Shown in pieces: positions 43,381 to 53,256 of a DNA stretch of 64,000 nucleotides (its first letter is position 1; every line of letters starts with the position of its first letter). The notes under the pieces were generated by a model. The model was not told the DNA's origin, did no database searches, and saw only the letters and a list, made by a program, of their open reading frames with translations. The DNA is from CAZGXM01 sp964529795 (GTDB taxonomy: Bacteria > Bacillota > JADQBR01), in contig CAZGXM010000003.1 of the NCBI GenBank assembly GCA_964529795.1, positions 21,175 through 85,174 on the forward strand, written 5' to 3'. Made by a program: the position numbers and the translations under genes.

Positions 43381-44760
43381 ATGCTTGACAAAGTTAGGGA
43401 TTTCATTGAAAAATACAATATGCTGCAGCAGGGAGACACAGTTTTGGTGGCGGTATCCGGTGGGCCTGATTCTATGGTTTTATTGGACATTTTGTGGCAG
43501 TTGAAGGAAGTTTTCAGAATTAGGTTGCATGTGGCCCATTTAAATCACATGTTTCGCGGTGAGCAGAGTTTGCAGGATGCTTTTTTTGTGGAAAAGTTTG
43601 CTTGCTCCCTGGGCCTTCCGGTTACTTATGCTTCGGTGGATATTCCCTCTCTTTTAAGCGGACATTCCGTTTCTACCCAGGAAATCGCCAGGGAGGTGCG
43701 CTACGCATACTTGGAACGTTTGTCAGGTGTATTTTCCTGCAACAAGGTGGCACTGGGGCACCATATGAATGACCAGGCGGAAACTGTTCTGCATAACCTG
43801 TTGCGGGGGAGTGGGCCGGAAGGTTTGGCAGGAATGTTGCCGCTGCACCGGAAAATAATCAGACCGTTACTGGCAGTTGAGCGTGCGGATATTGAACACT
43901 ACTGCCGGGAAAAGAAGCTAAAGTGGCGGTATGACCCCAGTAATGAAAAGAGTGTTTACCGGCGTAACAAAATAAGAAACGAGTTAATTCCGCTTTTGCA
44001 AAAAGAATATAATCCCCGGTTGGTAACGTTGCTGGTGCAGACAGCGGATATTTTACAAGCCGAAAACGCTTTCCTGGATAGTTTGGCCTTGAAAAATTTA
44101 CGGTGTTTGTGTGAACAAAAAGAGGGCAAGTTATCTGTTGATATTCAGGGTTTTAATGAATTGCACCCGGCGGTTAAAAAACGTTTATTGCGCTTGGCAG
44201 CCAGGGAAATCAACAATACTTCCTTGGATTTTTATCATGTAGAGCGAGTCCTTGACTTTGTTAAAGGGGGGCAAACGGGCAAGAGCCTGACTTTGCCCGG
44301 CAATTTAATCCTGGAAAAAAGTTACGCAATATTCGTGTTAAGGAAGGGTAAAGATGATAACAATAAAGGAGAAAGTTTTTCTTATCTCCTGGAAGTCCCC
44401 GGCAAAATTACCATCCGGGAAGCGGGGCTGACCATCACGTCCAATTTCGGCGAAATGCCGCCGGCATTTACGGGTAATAATTTGCAGGCAGTTCTGGATA
44501 AAGATAAGGTGGAGTTTCCCATAACCGTGCGTACACGATTGGCCGGGGACCGTTTTTTCCCTCTCGGTGCTCCTGGGGAAAAAAAATTAAAAGATTTTTT
44601 TATTGACCGAAAGGTACCCTGGAGGGAGCGGGATAAAATTCCGCTGCTGGTGGATGCTAAAAGTGAAATTCTCTGGGTGGTCGGCTACGCAATCAGTCAC
44701 CGGGCCAGGGTGACGCAAAACTCTCAAAAACTTTTGGAATTTCGAGCAAATAGGAACTAA
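43381..44760 (+). CDS. tilS: tRNA(Ile)-lysidine synthase
   Basis: 459 residues. PP-loop ATP-binding motif VAVSGGPDSMVLLD (~24-37), HLNHMFRG, ALGHHMNDQAET and the RRNKIRNELIPLL substrate-binding segment. The C-terminal TilS domains include RLAGDRFFPLGAPGEKKLKD. It converts C34 of tRNA-Ile2 (CAT) to lysidine. The hypoxanthine phosphoribosyltransferase gene that normally follows tilS is absent here; ftsH comes next. Confidence 0.95.
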   Translation: MLDKVRDFIEKYNMLQQGDTVLVAVSGGPDSMVLLDILWQLKEVFRIRLHVAHLNHMFRGEQSLQDAFFVEKFACSLGLPVTYASVDIPSLLSGHSVSTQEIAREVRYAYLERLSGVFSCNKVALGHHMNDQAETVLHNLLRGSGPEGLAGMLPLHRKIIRPLLAVERADIEHYCREKKLKWRYDPSNEKSVYRRNKIRNELIPLLQKEYNPRLVTLLVQTADILQAENAFLDSLALKNLRCLCEQKEGKLSVDIQGFNELHPAVKKRLLRLAAREINNTSLDFYHVERVLDFVKGGQTGKSLTLPGNLILEKSYAIFVLRKGKDDNNKGESFSYLLEVPGKITIREAGLTITSNFGEMPPAFTGNNLQAVLDKDKVEFPITVRTRLAGDRFFPLGAPGEKKLKDFFIDRKVPWRERDKIPLLVDAKSEILWVVGYAISHRARVTQNSQKLLEFRANRN

Positions 44761-44823
44761 AATCTTAATGGTAGTCCAAATTTTTCAACATTCCCTGGCA
44801 ACGGGAAGAATAAGTTATCTGGT

Positions 44824-44852
44824 TTGAAAATAGGATTAAACTGTGATAAAAT
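44824..44852 (+). promoter_or_regulatory. Sigma-A promoter of ftsH
   Basis: TTGAAA, 17 bases, TAAAAT, 46 bases before the ftsH start. Confidence 0.65.
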
Positions 44853-44898
44853 ACCGCATTATATTGATTGTTTGTATACTGCGGGAGGAGGGTAATGA

Positions 44899-46830
44899 TT
44901 GAGGGGTATTTTTAAAAACCTGGCTATATATTTGCTGATAGTCCTGATAGCAATATCCATCATTAAATGGACTACTCCGCAACAGGCGGAAGCACAAGTT
45001 TGGAATTATTCACAAATATATAAAGCCGTTCAACAGGGACAGGTAGAAGAAGTGCAGGTGATAGTGGAGCGAGATGTTTACCGCATCAGCGGTACCACGA
45101 GGGACGGGACGAAATTTACCGCCAAAACTGTTGAAGACCAAAAACTGCTTGCTTTGATGCGGGAAAAGGGGGTTGAAGTAAAAACCGACCCTGCTCCGGA
45201 ACCGCCCTGGTGGACAAATTTACTGGGTACATTCTTGCCGATTCTGCTTTTGGTGGGCTTGATCTTTTTTATAATGCAGCAGACCCAGGGTGGCGGCAGC
45301 AGGGTCATGCAGTTTGGTAAAAGCCGGGCCAAGCTACATACCGAGGAAAAGAAACGTGTTACTTTTGACGATGTGGCCGGCGCCGATGAGGTCAAGGAAG
45401 AACTGGAAGAGATTATCGAATTCCTGAAAAACCCGAAAAAGTTTAACGAACTGGGAGCGCGCATTCCCAAGGGAGTACTGCTTTTTGGGCCGCCCGGCAC
45501 AGGGAAGACCCTGCTGGCCAGGGCGGTGGCCGGTGAGGCGGGCGTGCCGTTTTTTTCCATCAGCGGTTCAGACTTTGTGGAAATGTTCGTGGGTGTCGGC
45601 GCTTCCAGGGTAAGAGACCTATTTGAACAGGCCAAGAAAAATTCACCGTGTATCGTCTTTATCGATGAGATAGATGCCGTGGGTAGGCAACGTGGTGCCG
45701 GTTTGGGCGGCGGCCACGATGAGCGGGAACAGACGCTGAACCAGCTGCTGGTAGAAATGGATGGCTTTGCAGCCAACGAGGGTATTATTATTATTGCTGC
45801 CACCAACCGTCCGGATATTCTCGACCCGGCATTGCTGCGTCCCGGCCGGTTTGACCGCCAGATTACGGTGGACGTGCCGGATATCACCGGCAGGGAAGCC
45901 ATTTTAAAGGTACATGTAAAGGGCAAGCCCCTGGCGGACGATGTGAATTTGGGCGTATTGGCGAGGCGCACCCCTGGTTTTACCGGCGCTGATTTAGCCA
46001 ACCTGATTAACGAAGCGGCGCTGTTGTCTGTCCGTCGTGGAAGCAAAAAAATCACCATGGAAGCCATGGAGGACTCTGTGGAACGAGTAATAGCCGGGCC
46101 GGAGAAAAAATCCCGGGTTATCAGTGATTATGAAAAAAGGCTGGTTGCTTATCACGAAGCAGGGCATGCCTTGTTGGGACATTACTTGCCCAACACCGAC
46201 CCGCTGCATAAGGTGTCCATTATTCCCCGGGGCCGGGCCGGCGGCTATACGCTTTTACTACCGGAAGAAGACAGGCGTTACATGACCAAATCGCAGATAA
46301 TGGACCAGGTGACCATGCTTTTGGGCGGCAGGGTTGCCGAAGCACTGGTCCTTAAAGAAATCAGTACCGGTGCCCAAAACGACCTGGAAAGGGCCACCGA
46401 TTTAGTGCGCAAGATGATTACCGAATTCGGTATGTCCGATGAATTGGGTCCCCTTACTTTCGGTAGAAAGCAGGAACAGATTTTTTTGGGCAGGGATATT
46501 GCCCGGGACCGCAACTACAGTGAAGCGATAGCATTTTCCATTGATAAAGAAGCCAGACACATTATGGATGAGCGTTACAACCAGGCCAGGCAGGTACTGC
46601 TGGATAACATAGATAGACTGCATTTGGTTGCGAAAACTCTCATGGAGAAAGAAACATTGGAGGCTGACGAGTTTCAGGAATTACTCAACGGCCTTGAGAA
46701 AAATGAGCAGGATGGAAAAGGTGATAAAGAGCCGTCTGGCAAGTCCGCCAAGGAAGATAACGGCGGTGCCGGGTGCCCGCATGCGCCTATTGGCGGGCCC
46801 GACCCGGTAATAACATTTAGATTCAGGTAA
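44899..46830 (+). CDS. ftsH: ATP-dependent zinc metalloprotease FtsH
   Basis: 643 residues, membrane AAA protease. Two membrane helices (~5-24 and ~107-127) flank a small outside domain. AAA module: [17 protein letters not shown] (~197), FIDEIDAVG, and [22 protein letters not shown]. Zinc protease H419-EAGH, with the third ligand in AQNDLERAT. The C-terminus is Lys/Glu-rich and ends with an unusual [14 protein letters not shown]. The TTG start follows GGAGGAGG. Confidence 0.97.
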   Translation: MRGIFKNLAIYLLIVLIAISIIKWTTPQQAEAQVWNYSQIYKAVQQGQVEEVQVIVERDVYRISGTTRDGTKFTAKTVEDQKLLALMREKGVEVKTDPAPEPPWWTNLLGTFLPILLLVGLIFFIMQQTQGGGSRVMQFGKSRAKLHTEEKKRVTFDDVAGADEVKEELEEIIEFLKNPKKFNELGARIPKGVLLFGPPGTGKTLLARAVAGEAGVPFFSISGSDFVEMFVGVGASRVRDLFEQAKKNSPCIVFIDEIDAVGRQRGAGLGGGHDEREQTLNQLLVEMDGFAANEGIIIIAATNRPDILDPALLRPGRFDRQITVDVPDITGREAILKVHVKGKPLADDVNLGVLARRTPGFTGADLANLINEAALLSVRRGSKKITMEAMEDSVERVIAGPEKKSRVISDYEKRLVAYHEAGHALLGHYLPNTDPLHKVSIIPRGRAGGYTLLLPEEDRRYMTKSQIMDQVTMLLGGRVAEALVLKEISTGAQNDLERATDLVRKMITEFGMSDELGPLTFGRKQEQIFLGRDIARDRNYSEAIAFSIDKEARHIMDERYNQARQVLLDNIDRLHLVAKTLMEKETLEADEFQELLNGLEKNEQDGKGDKEPSGKSAKEDNGGAGCPHAPIGGPDPVITFRFR

Positions 46831-46847
46831 GTGAGAGGAGGGGCATT

Positions 46848-47306
46848 ATGGAGCAAACCTATATTATGGTCAAGCCCGATGGTGTACAGCGAAATCTGGT
46901 TGGGAAAATTATCAGCAGGTTTGAGGAAAAGGGTTATAAACTGGTAGCCATGAAATTGATGCGACTAAGTGAAGGACAAGCCAGAGAGCATTATCAAGAG
47001 CACGTAAACAAGCCGTTTTTCGCCGGTTTGTTGGAATATATCACCTCCGGGCCGGTAGTGGTTATGGTGTGGCAAGGCAAAGATGTCGTAACTGCAGCCC
47101 GCCGGATGATGGGTAAAACCAATCCGCTGGAAGCGGCACCCGGAACAATCCGTGGTGATTACGGCCTGGATATCGGGCGAAACGTAATACACGGCGCGGA
47201 TTCAGTGGAAAGTGCCAGGCGGGAAATAAAAATCTATTTTAGCGAGGAAGAAATATTGTCTTACGATAAGAGCGCGGAGAGCTGGTTGTACGAAGAGAAT
47301 TTATAG
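46848..47306 (+). CDS. ndk: Nucleoside diphosphate kinase
   Basis: 152 residues: [23 protein letters not shown]-type region replaced by [24 protein letters not shown] and [13 protein letters not shown] with the phospho-histidine. Balances NTP pools. GAGAGGAGGGG precedes the ATG; gap to ftsH is 17 bases. Confidence 0.97.
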   Translation: MEQTYIMVKPDGVQRNLVGKIISRFEEKGYKLVAMKLMRLSEGQAREHYQEHVNKPFFAGLLEYITSGPVVVMVWQGKDVVTAARRMMGKTNPLEAAPGTIRGDYGLDIGRNVIHGADSVESARREIKIYFSEEEILSYDKSAESWLYEENL

Positions 47307-47314
47307 CAGCAATT

Positions 47315-47337
47315 TGCCCGGGTATAGGTCCCGGGCA
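47315..47337 (+). terminator. Hairpin after ndk
   Basis: Perfect stem TGCCCGGG / CCCGGGCA with a 7-base loop; weak T content after it (GATTATTA). Confidence 0.5.
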
Positions 47338-47375
47338 GATTATTAACTTTATAAGAAACCAGGAGGGGGTACTTA

Positions 47376-47762
47376 ATGGATAAGCTAAAAATTGGTTTAA
47401 AAGGGATAGCCCGGGATACGGTTACGGAAAACAATACTGCCCGGGCGTATGGCAGCGGGCAGGTGGATGTGTATGCTACCCCGGCCATGATCGGCTTGAT
47501 GGAATGTGCCGCTTTAAGTGCGGTGGACCCGCTTCTTTCCGAGGGCAAGACCACCGTCGGCATTTTTGTAGCGGTAAGGCATCTGGCAGCCACTTCCCTG
47601 GGGATGGCAGTGGAAGCCAAGGCCTATCTGAAGGAAATCGACGGGCGTCGCCTGGTTTTTCAAGTGGAAGCTTTTGATGGAAAAGCAAAAATTGGCGACG
47701 GTGAACACCAGCGGTTTGTGGTTGATGCAGAGAAGTTTTTAAGTAGAGTGGAGACTGAGTAG
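47376..47762 (+). CDS. Hotdog-fold thioesterase, FlK-like
   Basis: 128 residues, single hotdog domain. YATPAMIGLMECAAL supplies Thr and Glu, and VGIFVAVRHLAATSLGM supplies His, the residue set of fluoroacetyl-CoA thioesterase FlK and relatives. It probably hydrolyses a small acyl-CoA; a protective or housekeeping role cannot be told apart. AGGAGGGGG precedes the ATG. A NiaR-type gene follows after 16 bases. Confidence 0.8.
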   Translation: MDKLKIGLKGIARDTVTENNTARAYGSGQVDVYATPAMIGLMECAALSAVDPLLSEGKTTVGIFVAVRHLAATSLGMAVEAKAYLKEIDGRRLVFQVEAFDGKAKIGDGEHQRFVVDAEKFLSRVETE

Positions 47763-47778
47763 TACGGGGGTGCTGCCT

Positions 47779-48303
47779 GTGGATGCCGGTAAAAGGCGCG
47801 AACAAATAATTCAGTTGTTAACAGCCACTTCCCACCCGGTTACCGGTTCCGAACTGGCGGAAAAATTTTCAGTCAGCCGCCAGGTAATAGTACAGGACAT
47901 TGCTTTACTGCGAGCTCAGGGTAAGGAGATAATTGCTACTCCCCGGGGATATATGTTTTTTTCCGCCAATCAATATCAACCGCTGCGGCGTACTTTTGCC
48001 TGCCGCCATGACAGGCAAGAAACGCAAAGGGAGCTAAATATCTTTGTGGATTGCGGCGGTACCGTCGAGGATGTGATTGTTGAGCATCCGTTTTACGGGC
48101 AAATTTCCGGCTCTCTAATGTTGAAATCCCGTACTGATGTGGAACATTTTTGCCGGAAAATAGAGCAAAGCGGTGCTTCCTTGCTTTCTTCGTTAACTGA
48201 AGGAGTGCACTTGCATACAATCAGGGCAGATAATGAAGAAACCTTTACCGAGATAGAAAAACAGTTGGGGAAAGCATGTCTGCTGTTAAAAAATGAGGAT
48301 TGA
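47779..48303 (+). CDS. niaR: NiaR-type transcription repressor (HTH plus 3H domain)
   Basis: 174 residues. HTH_11 (~1-60: KRREQIIQLLTATSHPVTGS, ELAEKFSVSRQVIVQDIALLRAQG) and a 3H domain (~75-170) with three His motifs VEHPFYG, VEHFC and GVHLHTI that bind metal and ligand. Characterised members are niacin-responsive repressors of NAD biosynthesis and niacin uptake. No nad genes are nearby; the adjacent transporter pair is the likely target. The GTG at 47779 follows GGGGG at 8 bases. Confidence 0.8.
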   Translation: MDAGKRREQIIQLLTATSHPVTGSELAEKFSVSRQVIVQDIALLRAQGKEIIATPRGYMFFSANQYQPLRRTFACRHDRQETQRELNIFVDCGGTVEDVIVEHPFYGQISGSLMLKSRTDVEHFCRKIEQSGASLLSSLTEGVHLHTIRADNEETFTEIEKQLGKACLLLKNED

Positions 48304-48317
48304 CCAAACATATTTTA

Positions 48318-48414
48318 TTGTCCAAGGAGAGTGGTTTTGTTATACTACTATTAACTTAAGAGTTGGCGGCATGTGTTTTTTTACCTGCATATGTAAAGAC
48401 ACCTGTAAATGCAG
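48318..48414 (+). promoter_or_regulatory. Transporter promoter with candidate operator
   Basis: Sigma-A promoter TTGTCC-N17-TATACT (48318-48346). In the leader an inverted repeat CTGCAT-N18-ATGCAG (48385-48414) encloses ACACCTGT, itself ACA..TGT symmetric. A plausible NiaR operator by position; motif match not verified. Confidence 0.4.
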
Positions 48415-48458
48415 TAAAACTGCCGCCGGTTACGATAACGGAAAGAAGGGGTGTAAGC

Positions 48459-48692
48459 GTGACCACAACCAAAGCAGAAGAGAGGTCAAAAACGGGTAGG
48501 GACGAAAAACTGGAGCAGATAAGAAAGGCATGGTCGGTCTTTTTTTTACTGTTGGTTGCAGCCGCTTTTATTGTTCCCTATACGCTGCTGGCAAAAGTAC
48601 CCAGGTTTAATGGTGCGTTTTTATTTTGGTTCATTTTTGCGGTTTTGGCGATTGCAGCGGTAGGTATTATCACAGCACGGTGGAGGGATTGA
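48459..48692 (+). CDS. Small membrane subunit (DUF3311-like) of the symporter
   Basis: 77 residues, two membrane helices (WSVFFLLLVAAAFIVPYTLL and LFWFIFAVLAIAAVGIITA) after a charged N-tail. DUF3311-type proteins are paired with sodium:solute symporters, as here, where the next gene begins two bases after the stop. The GTG at 48459 follows GAAGGGG; longer in-frame starts lack support. Confidence 0.7.
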   Translation: MTTTKAEERSKTGRDEKLEQIRKAWSVFFLLLVAAAFIVPYTLLAKVPRFNGAFLFWFIFAVLAIAAVGIITARWRD

Positions 48693-48693
48693 A

Positions 48694-50178
48694 GTGAAGC
48701 AAATTTACATTTATATTGCCTTGGGTATTTATATAGTCCTGGGAACAATTGTGGCATACGCAGCCAGGCAGGGAATGGGCAGGGGTATGACCGACTATTT
48801 CCTGGCCAACCGTACTATTGGCGGTTTTGTGGGGGCGTTAACTTATAGTGCCACTACGTACAGCGCTTTTATGATGGTTGGATTGGCCGGACTCACCTTT
48901 AAAGGTGGGGTAGGAGCAATGGGATTTGAACTTATTTACTTGTCCGGTTTGGTACTGGTTGCTTTCTTTGGGCCGCGTTTTTGGCTGGTAGGCAAGAAAT
49001 ACAATTACGTTACGCCGGCGGAAATGTTGGGTGACCGGTATGGCAGCAGGGCAATTGCTGTGGTGACCGCTGTGGCATACTGTATTTTTCTGATACCTTA
49101 CAGTGCGGTTCAACTGATGGGGGTGGGCTATTTGGTTTCCGGGATGTCAAATGGTAGTGTGCCTTTTATGACCGGTGTGCTGATTGCCACCGTACTGGCA
49201 GTTGTGTGGGCCTGGATTGCCGGTCTTCGTTCAGTGGCATGGACGGATTCTTTGCAGTCGCTGTTAATGATTATCACCTCTCTGTTTGTGGTGTTTACAG
49301 TGGTATTCAAGGGTCTGGGTGGTTTTGGCGGTCTGGTTAAAAGCATGGAAACTCAGTATCCGGACTGGTTGGTAGTTCCGGGACCTGGCTTGTTTTCTTT
49401 TAAAACCTTTTTGGGTTTGAGTGTACCCTGGTTTTTCTTTAGTATTACCAACCCTCAGGTAAGTCAGCGGTTGTTTATTCCCAAATCCATGAAAAGCATG
49501 AGGGCTACAGTGATGGGATTTTTGCTTTTCGGTCTCATTTACACGCTTATTTCAATTATCTGGGGTTTCAGTGCAAAAGTTTTATTGCCCAATTTGGCAA
49601 ACGCCGACCTTGCCACCCCGACTTTACTGGCTTTACCCATAGTACCGAAAGCTTTGGCTCTGGTAGTGATGGTAGGTATTACCGCTGCAGCCATATCTAC
49701 TACTGATTCCATCCTGTTGACGCTTTCTTCGGTAGTGTCCAGAGATATATACGGCAATTTTAATTCGGGCACTGATACCAACGAAAGCAAACAATTGGTG
49801 TTTGGAAAACTTGCCATTCCGGTGATTGCGCTTTTGGCGTTGATGTTTGCCCGGCTAAAGCTGGGTTTGATTGCGGTGCTGTCCGTTGCATCTTCGGCGG
49901 GATTGCTGGTTACCGTGCCTGCAATTTTTGGGGCGTTCTTCTGGAGACGGGGAACTGCTGCAGGGGCGCTGTCTTCCATAATTGGCGGGGGGGTTGTCAG
50001 TGTTTTCCTCCAGTTCAGCGGCATTAAACCACTGGGACACTGGCCCGGCGTGTGGGCTTTGCTAGTGTCTGCAGTCCTGTATTACGTTGTCAGCGTTTTG
50101 ACGCTCCCTCCGGGAGACAAGGCGGAAGAATTTATTGGCTACTTGGATACGGCCTTGAAGGAAAAGGGAGCTGTTTAG
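48694..50178 (+). CDS. Sodium:solute symporter (SSS family)
   Basis: 494 residues, about 13 membrane helices. Family features are DYFLANRTIGGFVGALTYSA (TM1-loop), FLIPYSAVQLMGVGYLVSG, AWIAGLRSVAWTDSLQSLLM, SITNPQVSQRLFIPKS and TTDSILLTLSSVVSRDIYG, the SSS signature region. Similar to PanF-like members. Pantothenate, niacin or a carboxylate are all possible substrates; the NiaR-type gene favours niacin, the later pan genes pantothenate. Confidence 0.85.
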   Translation: MKQIYIYIALGIYIVLGTIVAYAARQGMGRGMTDYFLANRTIGGFVGALTYSATTYSAFMMVGLAGLTFKGGVGAMGFELIYLSGLVLVAFFGPRFWLVGKKYNYVTPAEMLGDRYGSRAIAVVTAVAYCIFLIPYSAVQLMGVGYLVSGMSNGSVPFMTGVLIATVLAVVWAWIAGLRSVAWTDSLQSLLMIITSLFVVFTVVFKGLGGFGGLVKSMETQYPDWLVVPGPGLFSFKTFLGLSVPWFFFSITNPQVSQRLFIPKSMKSMRATVMGFLLFGLIYTLISIIWGFSAKVLLPNLANADLATPTLLALPIVPKALALVVMVGITAAAISTTDSILLTLSSVVSRDIYGNFNSGTDTNESKQLVFGKLAIPVIALLALMFARLKLGLIAVLSVASSAGLLVTVPAIFGAFFWRRGTAAGALSSIIGGGVVSVFLQFSGIKPLGHWPGVWALLVSAVLYYVVSVLTLPPGDKAEEFIGYLDTALKEKGAV

Positions 50179-50201
50179 CCCGGATTCGGGCTTATTTTTT
50201 T
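50177..50201 (+). terminator. Terminator after symporter
   Basis: AGCCCG / CGGGCT, loop GATT, then TATTTTTTT; starts in the stop codon. Confidence 0.85.
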
Positions 50202-50297
50202 GCATGATTAATTCTGAGCGGAAATATAATAAAAGGGATGAGAGGGGGAAACTGCAGTGGGGAATTTATTTTTTGTATTTGCCTAAACACTCCTGAT

Positions 50298-50618
50298 ATG
50301 CGTTTGGCCGACTTGATAGTAACCAAGCTGCAAAAAAAGGTAGATGAAACCAGGGCGCTTTTTGCTGCTGCGGAGCATATGGACCAGCAGTCGGTAAAAG
50401 TAGTGTGTTATATACTTGACCAATCCCAAGTAAGATTGTGGGAAATTTTGCAGCAGGCGGAGATGGAGGCGAGACGGTTTAATGCCTGTGTGACGGAAAC
50501 ATACCTGCAAGGGCAGATTGTTACGGATACCTGCCTGAAAGAAATGGCCCATTCTTTAAGATGTGTGCAAATTGATTTGGTGCCATTAACTAGCACAACT
50601 GGCAAAAATTTTTGCTGA
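50298..50618 (+). CDS. Diverged Spo0E-like helical-hairpin protein (tentative)
   Basis: 106 residues from the ATG at 50298; the frame is open from an ATG at 50238 but the extra residues (MRGGNCSGEFIF) do not look coding. LQKKVDETRALFAAAEHMDQ and VKVVCYILDQSQ follow the Spo0E pattern of two helices, with CYILD where Spo0E has SQxLD. The rest is an unassigned helical extension. No clear ribosome site at 50298. Start and family are both uncertain. Confidence 0.4.
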   Translation: MRLADLIVTKLQKKVDETRALFAAAEHMDQQSVKVVCYILDQSQVRLWEILQQAEMEARRFNACVTETYLQGQIVTDTCLKEMAHSLRCVQIDLVPLTSTTGKNFC

Positions 50619-50827
50619 TGAGCAGGAAATAGGGCAAATTAAGAGAAATGTTTTAAAAATGTTGTTGCAATTAAGAAACCGATTTTACGGACGAAATTTT
50701 AAAGCCTTACAGAACTTTAATAAAATGAAGGGTGTCAAAGGGGGGAGGAGGTTTTTATTAATAGCTGGTACGAGTTTTGTGGTGTTATGAAGAGAGTATC
50801 CAATCAATTGAAAGGAGAGAAAAGTTG

Positions 50828-52588
50828 ATGCCATTTGATCCAACGAAAATGAAAGACTGGCAAATTGCCGAAGAAGCAGAAAAGTTCCTGCCTGCCAATG
50901 AAGAATGGATAGACAGGTTAGGGCTGGAAAAAGATGAACTGATCCCCATGGGAAGGACTCCGAAATTGGACTTTATTAAAATTATGAACCGTATGGGGGA
51001 CAAGCCTGACGGTAAATTTGTCGAAGTTACCGCTATTACCCCTACTCCTTTGGGAGAAGGAAAGTCTACCACTTCCCTGGGTCTAATAGAAGGTCTCGGT
51101 AAAAGAGGTAAAAACGTAGGCGGCTGCTTGCGCCAGCCTTCCGGTGGTCCTACCATGAACATTAAAGGCACTGCTGCCGGTGGCGGTAACGCCCTGCTTA
51201 TTCCTATGACCGAGTTTTCCCTGGGTTTAACCGGTGATATCAACGATATTACCAATGCCCATAACCTGGCGATGGTGGCATTAAATGCCCGGATGCAGCA
51301 CGAGCGCAACTATGATGATGAGACTTTGGCATCTCGTGGTTTAAAGCGTTTAGATATCGACCCCACGAATGTGGAAATGGGTTGGGTAATAGACTTTGCC
51401 GCTCAAGGCTTGCGTAACATAATTATCGGTATCGGTGGACAAAGAGATGGCTACATGATGCAGTCCAAGTTTGGCATTTCCGTTAGTTCCGAATTAATGG
51501 CTATTCTGGCTGTTGCTACAGACTTGAAAGATTTGAGAAAGCGCATTGGTCAAATTACCGTTGCTTATGATAAGAAAGGCAACCCGGTAACTACCGAAGA
51601 TTTGGAAGTTGCCGGCGCCATGACTGCCTGGATGCGTAATACCATTAATCCCACTCTTTGTGCTACAGTTGAAGGACAGCCGGTAATGGTTCATGCCGGT
51701 CCGTTTGCTAACATTGCCATCGGCCAGTCCTCCATTATTGGTGACCGGGTTGGCCTGAAGATGTTTGATTATCATGTTACCGAGTCCGGCTTTGCTGCAG
51801 ACATCGGCTTTGAGAAGTTCTGGAACGTCAAGTGCCGCTTGAGCGGCCTGAAGCCTCATGTTTCCGTAATTGTTGCCACCGTTCGTGCCTTGAAGATGCA
51901 TGGTGGCGGGCCCAAGGTTGTTCCGGGCCGTCCCATCCCTGAAGAATACACTACCCAGAACCTTGAATTGGTAGAAAAAGGTTTCTGTAACCTTGAACAT
52001 ATGATTAGCTTGGTTAAGAAGTCCGGTATTACGCCGGTTGTGTGCATCAATAGCTTCTATACCGATACTGAAGAAGAAATTAAGCTCGTTCGCAAGCTGG
52101 TTGAGCAAACAGGTACACGCGTGGCTGTTTCCGAGCACTGGCTCAAGGGAGGCGAAGGTGCATTGGAACTGGCTGATGCCGTTATTGACGCCTGCGAGGA
52201 GCCGGGCGATTACAGGCCGCTTTACCCGTTAGACATGCCGCTGCGCCAGCGGGTTGACATCATTGCCAGGGAAGTCTACGGTGCGGATGGTGTGGACTGG
52301 GCACCGCTAGCGGAAGAAAAAGCGAAGCGCTTTGAATCCGACCCCAAGTTTAATGACTTCCAAACCATGATGGTGAAGACTCACTTGAGCCTGACCCACG
52401 ACCCGACCTTAAAAGGCGTTCCCCGGGGATGGAAACTGCCCGTTCGTGATGTCCTGGTTTACAGTGGTGCAAAGTTCCTCTGCCCCGTGGCTGGTACCAT
52501 CAGCCTGATGCCGGGAACCGGTTCAGACCCGGCGTACAGAAGAATCGATGTGGATACCGAGACCGGCAAGGTGTCCGGCCTGTTCTAA
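50828..52588 (+). CDS. fhs: Formate-tetrahydrofolate ligase
   Basis: 586 residues; converts formate, THF and ATP to 10-formyl-THF, entry to the methyl branch of the Wood-Ljungdahl pathway and C1 supply. The ATP loop is [16 protein letters not shown], followed by [42 protein letters not shown] and the C-terminal [14 protein letters not shown]. The ATG at 50828 has GAAAGGAGAG upstream. Single-gene unit ended by a strong terminator. Folate genes lie close downstream. Confidence 0.97.
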   Translation: MPFDPTKMKDWQIAEEAEKFLPANEEWIDRLGLEKDELIPMGRTPKLDFIKIMNRMGDKPDGKFVEVTAITPTPLGEGKSTTSLGLIEGLGKRGKNVGGCLRQPSGGPTMNIKGTAAGGGNALLIPMTEFSLGLTGDINDITNAHNLAMVALNARMQHERNYDDETLASRGLKRLDIDPTNVEMGWVIDFAAQGLRNIIIGIGGQRDGYMMQSKFGISVSSELMAILAVATDLKDLRKRIGQITVAYDKKGNPVTTEDLEVAGAMTAWMRNTINPTLCATVEGQPVMVHAGPFANIAIGQSSIIGDRVGLKMFDYHVTESGFAADIGFEKFWNVKCRLSGLKPHVSVIVATVRALKMHGGGPKVVPGRPIPEEYTTQNLELVEKGFCNLEHMISLVKKSGITPVVCINSFYTDTEEEIKLVRKLVEQTGTRVAVSEHWLKGGEGALELADAVIDACEEPGDYRPLYPLDMPLRQRVDIIAREVYGADGVDWAPLAEEKAKRFESDPKFNDFQTMMVKTHLSLTHDPTLKGVPRGWKLPVRDVLVYSGAKFLCPVAGTISLMPGTGSDPAYRRIDVDTETGKVSGLF

Positions 52589-52607
52589 AAACGCTAAAAC
52601 TTGTCAA

Positions 52608-52652
52608 AGAAATACAGCCCGGTGAAGTTTCTCCGGGCTGTATTTCTCTTTA
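52608..52652 (+). terminator. Strong terminator after fhs
   Basis: Perfect 15-base stem AGAAATACAGCCCGG / CCGGGCTGTATTTCT with a 10-base loop, then CTTT. Confidence 0.9.
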
Positions 52653-52750
52653 AACGGATATTGACAAATGGCACCCGTATTTATCTCATGGCAGGAGTTT
52701 GATTGTTTTTGTCAAAATTAATACTTGACCAGGAAAAAAGGAGAATTTTC

Positions 52751-53239
52751 ATGAAACGGGTTAAGGATTTGTTAGCAGAAGCAGAGTTTAAAGAATACCT
52801 GGAAAACATAGCAGTGCGGGAAGCAGACCGAAAATTTTGCCGGCATGATTTGACCCATTTCATGGACGTGGCGCGCATTTGTTATATCCTCTGGTTGGAA
52901 GCGGGTCAGCCGGATAAAGGCAAAATTACCAAAGAGATTATCTACATCACCGCGTTGCTGCATGATATCGGACGCTGGCGGGAGTATGAGCGCGGGGGTG
53001 ATCATGCGTTAATCAGCAGTGATGTGGCACATACTATTTTGGAGAGAAAGGGTTTTCCGGCAGCGGAAATTGAAGTGATTACCCAAGCTATTTTCACGCA
53101 CCGAAAACTTACCGGTGATGAAACTTTACTGGGGCGGCTGTTATACCGGGCCGATAAGCTGTCGCGATCCTGTTTTTCCTGTGATGTGAAAGAAGAATGT
53201 CATAAGCATCATTATTTAAAGCAACAAGACATCTATTAA
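52751..53239 (+). CDS. HD-domain phosphohydrolase
   Basis: 162 residues. HD metal motif: H in CRHDLTHFMDVARI, then ALLHDIGRW (HD doublet) and further His in GGDHALIS and IFTHRKL. Small single-domain HD hydrolases act on nucleotides or other phosphates. A C-terminal SCFSCDVKEEC-HKHH cluster could bind metal. AAAGGAG precedes the ATG at 52751. Seventeen bases before folP, so probably in the folate operon. Confidence 0.8.
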   Translation: MKRVKDLLAEAEFKEYLENIAVREADRKFCRHDLTHFMDVARICYILWLEAGQPDKGKITKEIIYITALLHDIGRWREYERGGDHALISSDVAHTILERKGFPAAEIEVITQAIFTHRKLTGDETLLGRLLYRADKLSRSCFSCDVKEECHKHHYLKQQDIY

Positions 53240-53256
53240 TTTGTGGGGTGATACAT

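Noticed and set aside
45078..46067. Long minus-strand frame opposite ftsH (329 codons)
   Set aside because: Serine-rich antisense translation of a certain gene; no ribosome site or family.
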